Assembly (NCBI GenBank): GCA_035651155.1
Contig: DASRGG010000011.1
Span: 1 to 64,000, forward strand
Length of the DNA: 64,000 nucleotides
Source: CF-39 sp035651155
GTDB lineage: Bacteria; Chloroflexota; Limnocylindria; P2-11E
Direction: 5' to 3'
Positions within the stretch are counted from its first letter, which is position 1. Every line of letters starts with the position of its first letter. Below, in pieces: positions 60,909 through 64,000 of the stretch. The notes under the pieces were generated by a model. The model saw only the letters and a program-made list of their open reading frames with translations, was not told the DNA's origin and ran no database searches. Both the position numbers and the translations under genes were made by a program.

Positions 60909-63040
60909 TACACGCCTCGCCGGCGGCGCATGACCCGCTTGGTCGTGCGCGGCGGAAGCGGAGCCCCGTCGCCGCCCGCCTCGAGCGCCTCCGGGCCGCT
61001 CTGGAGCACGAGCAGGCCGCGGAGCTCGACGACCTCGTCGCGAAGCGCGGCGGCCTTCTCGAACTCGAGATCCTTCGCGGCCTGCTTCATCCGTCCCTCG
61101 AGGTCCTTGATGAGGCGCACGAGCTCGTCCTTCGGCAGCTCGCCCGCGGCGACCTGGCGCCCGCCCTTCTCGTAGACGTGCTCGACGTCGGCGATCTGCT
61201 GGAGGCGCATGCCCACGTCGCGGATGGCCTTCACGATCGTCGTGGGCTCGATGCCGTGCGCGGCGTTGTACGCGATCTGGAGCGCGCGCCGGCGCTCCGT
61301 CTCGTCGATGGCCGCCTTCATCGAGGCGGTCGTGCGGTCGGCGTACATGATCACGCGGCCCTCGACGTGGCGGGCCGCGCGTCCGATCACCTGGATGAGC
61401 GACCCCTCGGACCGCAGGTAGCCCTCCTTGTCCGCGTCGAGGATCGCGACGAGGGTGACCTCCGGGAGGTCGATGCCCTCGCGGAGCAGGTTCACGCCGA
61501 CCACGACGTCGAACACGCCGAGGCGCAGATCGCGCAGGATCTCGACGCGCTCGATGGTCTCGATCTCGGAGTGCAGGTACTGGACCTTGACGCCCATCTC
61601 GCGCAGGTAGTCGGCGAGGTCCTCGGCCATCTTCTTCGTGAGCGTCGTCACGATGGAGCGCTGCCCGCGCTCGACGCGCGTGCGGATCTCGGCCAGCAGG
61701 TCGTCGATCTGTCCGTCGGTCTTGCGCACTTCGATCTCCGGATCGACGAGACCGGTCGGCCGGATGATCTGCTCCACGACCTGCTGCGCGTGCTCGTTCT
61801 CATACGGGCCGGGCGTCGCCGACACGTAGATGGTCTGGTCGAGGCGCGCCTCGAACTCGTCGAAGGTGAGCGGCCGGTTGTCGAGCGCGCTCGGCAGCCG
61901 GAAGCCGTACTCGACCAGGATCTCCTTGCGCGCGCGGTCGCCCGCGTACATGCCGCGCACCTGCGGGATCGAGATGTGCGACTCGTCGACGAACATGAGG
62001 AAGTCAGGCGGGAAGTAGTCGAGGAGCGTCCACGGCCGGCTTCCGGCGGGCCGGCGCGCGAGATGGCGCGAGTAGTTCTCGACGCCCGCGCAGGTACCGG
62101 TCTCCCGCAGCATCTCGAGGTCGAAGCGCGTGCGCTGCGAGATGCGCTGCGCCTCGAGGAGGCGTCCCTTCTCCTCGAGCTCCCTGACCCGCACCTCGAG
62201 CTCCGCCTCGATGTCCTTGATGGCCTCCAGCAGCTTCTCCCGCGGTGTCACGAAGTGGCGCGCCGGATAGATGTCGATGCGATCGCGCTCGGCGAGGACC
62301 TCGCCCGTCAGCGGGTCGAGCTCGGTGATCCGCTCGACGTCGTCGCCGAAGAACTCGACGCGGACCGCGAGCTCCTCGTAGGAGGGCTGGATCTCGAGCG
62401 TGTCGCCGAGCACCCGGAACTTTCCGCGCGACAGGTCGCTGTTCGTGCGCTCGTACTGGATGTCGACGAGGTGGCGGAGCACGGTATCGCGCCGCACGCG
62501 CTCTCCCTTGCTCAGGCGGACCGTGACGGCGCCGTAGTCGACCGGCGCGCCGAGGCCGTAGATGCACGACACCGAGGCCACGATCACGACGTCGCGGCGC
62601 TCGAACAGCGCGCGCGTCGCGGCGTGCCGCATGCGGTCGATCTCCTCGTTGCGAGAGGAGTCCTTCTCGATGTACGTGTCGCTGCGCGGGATGTACGCCT
62701 CGGGCTGGTAGTAGTCGTAGTAGGAGACGAAGTACTCGACGGCGTTGTTCGGGAAGAACTCTTTGAACTCGCCGTAGAGCTGCGCCGCCAGCGTCTTGTT
62801 GTGGGCGAGCACGAGCGAGGGCCGCCCCGCGTCGGCGATGACCTTCGCCATCGTCACCGTCTTGCCGGAGCCCGTGACGCCGTGGAGGGTCTGGTGCTTC
62901 AGGCCGCGCCTGAGTCCCTCCGAGAGCTTCTCGGCCGCGACCGGCTGGTCCCCGGCGAGCGGCCATGGCAAGGCGAGCGCGAACTCCGCGCGACCGGCGG
63001 GGCGTTCGGTGGGGACCTGCAGGATCTCTCCCCGGGGCAT
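60908..63040 (-). CDS. uvrB: excinuclease ABC subunit B
   Basis: A 710-residue UvrB helicase-like damage-verification subunit. Walker A is GVTGSGKTVTMAKV near 55-68, the beta-hairpin YYDYYQPEAYIP near 107-118, DESH near 352, a helicase C-terminal domain with VLREGIDLPEV-like LLREGIDLPEV near 548, and a UVR domain at the C-terminus (LEGRMKQAAKDLEFEKAAALRDEV). ATG 63040 is preceded by a -10 TAGAAT and a LexA-type box, indicating SOS control and a very short or absent leader. Confidence 0.98.
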
Positions 63041-63048
63041 GGCGCCTC

Positions 63049-63054
63049 ATTCTA
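63049..63054 (-). promoter_or_regulatory. -10 element of the uvrB promoter
   Basis: TAGAAT (minus strand, 5 of 6 to consensus), 8 nt upstream of the uvrB ATG. The transcription start would be within a couple of bases of the ATG. It partly overlaps the LexA-type box. Confidence 0.5.
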
Positions 63055-63066
63055 GAACAGATGTTC
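63055..63066. promoter_or_regulatory. LexA-type (SOS) box upstream of uvrB
   Basis: GAACAGATGTTC: GAAC-N4-GTTC, extending to 5-bp arms (AGAAC/GTTCT). It matches the Gram-positive-type SOS box pattern (GAAC-N4-GTTC). It sits next to the -10 of uvrB, so LexA binding would block transcription of uvrB-uvrA-DUF1684. Confidence 0.75.
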
Positions 63067-63189
63067 TTACGCGGTCGGCTGCTGGACGCGGCTCACTGAT
63101 GGTCGCATACCAGGCACGCGTGCCCGTGCGTTGGTGCCACAGAAGGGCTATTGACGGTCGCACAGGACCGTCCGTAGCGTCACGCGACT

Positions 63190-63199
63190 GGAGGAAAGG
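63190..63199 (+). promoter_or_regulatory. ribosome binding site deciding the TadE CTG start
   Basis: GGAGGAAAGG lies 5 nt before CTG 63205, the only start-like codon that keeps the conserved TadE N-terminus. Confidence 0.65.
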
Positions 63200-63204
63200 C
63201 GGCT

Positions 63205-63822
63205 CTGACGACGCTCGCGCGCTTCATCCGGGACGACACCGGTCAGAACCTCGTCGAGTTCGCCCTGCTGCTGCCGGTGCTCATGTACCTCCTCATGGGC
63301 ATCATCCAGTTCGGCTTCATCTTCGCGGCGTATCTGACGCTCAACAATGCCGTCCGCGAAGCCGCCCGCTGGGGCTCCATCTACGTCTACGACAACAGCA
63401 GCAGCGCGGCGGCGAACGACGGAATCCGCAACGACGGCATCGTCGACCGGATCATCCAGTCGCGCGGCATCCTCAACATGGCGGCCCGCGGGTCGTCCAC
63501 CTCGACGTTCGACACGACCAGCAGCGGCACGCTCGGTTCGCCGAGCACGTCGTGCCCGGAGCCGACGCCCACGCCGGTGCTCGGCTACTGGTACGGCGCC
63601 AGCGGTAGCTCGTATCCCGACGTGACGATCTGCTACGCGATCCCGGCGGGCGTCACCGCGAATGACCCCCGCCGGGGCTATTACCTCGACGTCGAGGCCT
63701 GGTACCACGTCACGGTATGGGTCCCACTGCTGGATCAGTTCCTACCGAACGACCCGTCGAAGGGCTCCGGGGCATCGCAGTGGATCCGCCTGCCCGGGCG
63801 CATCACGGTCGTCGTCAACTGA
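63205..63822 (+). CDS. TadE/TadG-like pseudopilin-type protein (CTG start)
   Basis: About 205 residues of the TadE family, a minor pilin-like component of Flp/Tad pili. The hallmark GQNLVEFALLLPVLMYLLMGIIQFG is encoded near 63241-63318, with the conserved Glu of the prepilin-type segment, and AVREAARWG follows. The later part is Ser/Thr/Gly-rich and probably extracytoplasmic. In frame, the first upstream stop is at 63175 and there is no ATG, GTG or TTG before the GTG at 63277, which lies within the conserved helix. CTG 63205 has a strong GGAGG site, so it is the best start. Followed by a CpaB-like gene. Confidence 0.82.
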   Translation: MTTLARFIRDDTGQNLVEFALLLPVLMYLLMGIIQFGFIFAAYLTLNNAVREAARWGSIYVYDNSSSAAANDGIRNDGIVDRIIQSRGILNMAARGSSTSTFDTTSSGTLGSPSTSCPEPTPTPVLGYWYGASGSSYPDVTICYAIPAGVTANDPRRGYYLDVEAWYHVTVWVPLLDQFLPNDPSKGSGASQWIRLPGRITVVVN

Positions 63823-63879
63823 CGGGTCATCATCTAGAGTCCGCTCACACAGGGACGCAGAAGAGGAGAGGGAAGACAG

Positions 63880-64000
63880 GTGCAGGACGGTTCTAAACGG
63901 CGCGCTCGGCTGATCCTCATCATCGGCGTCGTGCTCGCGCTCTTCGCGGGCGCGGGGACATTCTTCTACGCGTCGAGCGCGCAGACCGCGCCGGCGCCGG
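63880..64000 (+). CDS. cpaB: CpaB/RcpC-like Flp pilus assembly protein (partial)
   Basis: Only the first 40 residues are in the window. GTG 63880 with an AGGAG-rich site upstream begins a basic N-terminus followed by a single membrane helix (LILIIGVVLALFAGAGTFF), then an Ala/Pro/Ser-rich stretch, which is the usual start of CpaB-type proteins. Placement directly after TadE supports a Flp/Tad pilus locus continuing beyond the window. Confidence 0.6.
   Translation, partial: MQDGSKRRARLILIIGVVLALFAGAGTFFYASSAQTAPAP

Overview
The window is a high-GC, gene-dense bacterial chromosome segment with many 4-nt ATGA/GTGA start-stop overlaps. Gene content points to Chloroflexota, perhaps a Limnocylindria-like lineage: WhiA, RapZ, tpiA, gpmI and secG in a row, DUF2089/SHOCT/DUF4097 regulators, several F420-type luciferase-like enzymes, CoxLMS-type enzymes and a Flp-pilus locus. 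An actinobacterium cannot be excluded by eye. No rRNA, CRISPR array or intact mobile element was seen; there is one tRNA, tRNA-Leu(CAG).

Layout. 0.15-2.4 kb: small membrane protein, FAD amine oxidase and M55 D-aminopeptidase (minus strand). 2.4-3.4 kb: tRNA-Leu followed by a scar made of a frameshifted LAGLIDADG endonuclease and a 64-residue copy of the neighbouring peptide-binding protein. 3.4-14.5 kb: a minus-strand run reading DUF2089 regulator, DUF4097, SHOCT-like protein, ABC-2 exporter, holin-like protein, rapZ, whiA, tpiA, gpmI, secG and a peptide-binding protein. 14.7-17.2 kb: NUDIX hydrolase and uvrC. 17.2-24.7 kb: IclR regulator with glcD-glcE-glcF and a LutA-LutB fusion (2-hydroxyacid oxidation), then a CoxG-like protein. 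24.8-27.4 kb: bicupin plus EutA-like reactivase. 27.5-32.6 kb: molybdopterin oxidoreductase, four-cluster ferredoxin, NrfD and an LLM enzyme. 32.7-39.3 kb: M20 hydrolase, MFS, TRIP13/Pch2-like AAA+, bicupin, LLM enzyme and an NMT1-type lipoprotein. 39.4-44.8 kb: alpha/beta hydrolase, P450 with its ferredoxin and MFS exporter, GntR regulator and SDR. 44.9-56.2 kb: ABC importer, LLM enzyme, hydantoinase, hydrolase, GntR regulator, bicupin and CoxM-CoxS-CoxL hydroxylase. 56.3-63.1 kb: CvpA-CAP protein, DUF1684 protein, uvrA and uvrB with a LexA-type box. 63.2-64.0 kb: TadE and CpaB, the start of a Flp pilus locus.

How the genes fit together. The 27-56 kb half looks like a catabolic island: transporters, a molybdenum hydroxylase, ring-opening cyclic amidase, M20 amidase, flavin/F420 enzymes, bicupins and GntR/IclR regulators. 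The best guess is import and oxidative or hydrolytic breakdown of small N-heterocyclic or aromatic compounds, with 2-hydroxyacid oxidation and a membrane Mo/FeS/NrfD complex handling electrons. The substrate cannot be read from the sequence.

The points most worth a second look are: probable CTG initiation at rapZ and tadE (and possibly eutA); an EutA-like gene in frame behind a bicupin with only a UAG between them; two bicupins each followed by a remodelling-type ATPase; a shared GntR operator-like motif in front of the bicupin and hydroxylase transcription units; a Cys-to-Thr change predicting a [3Fe-4S] cluster; and a run of very short leaders suggesting leaderless transcripts.
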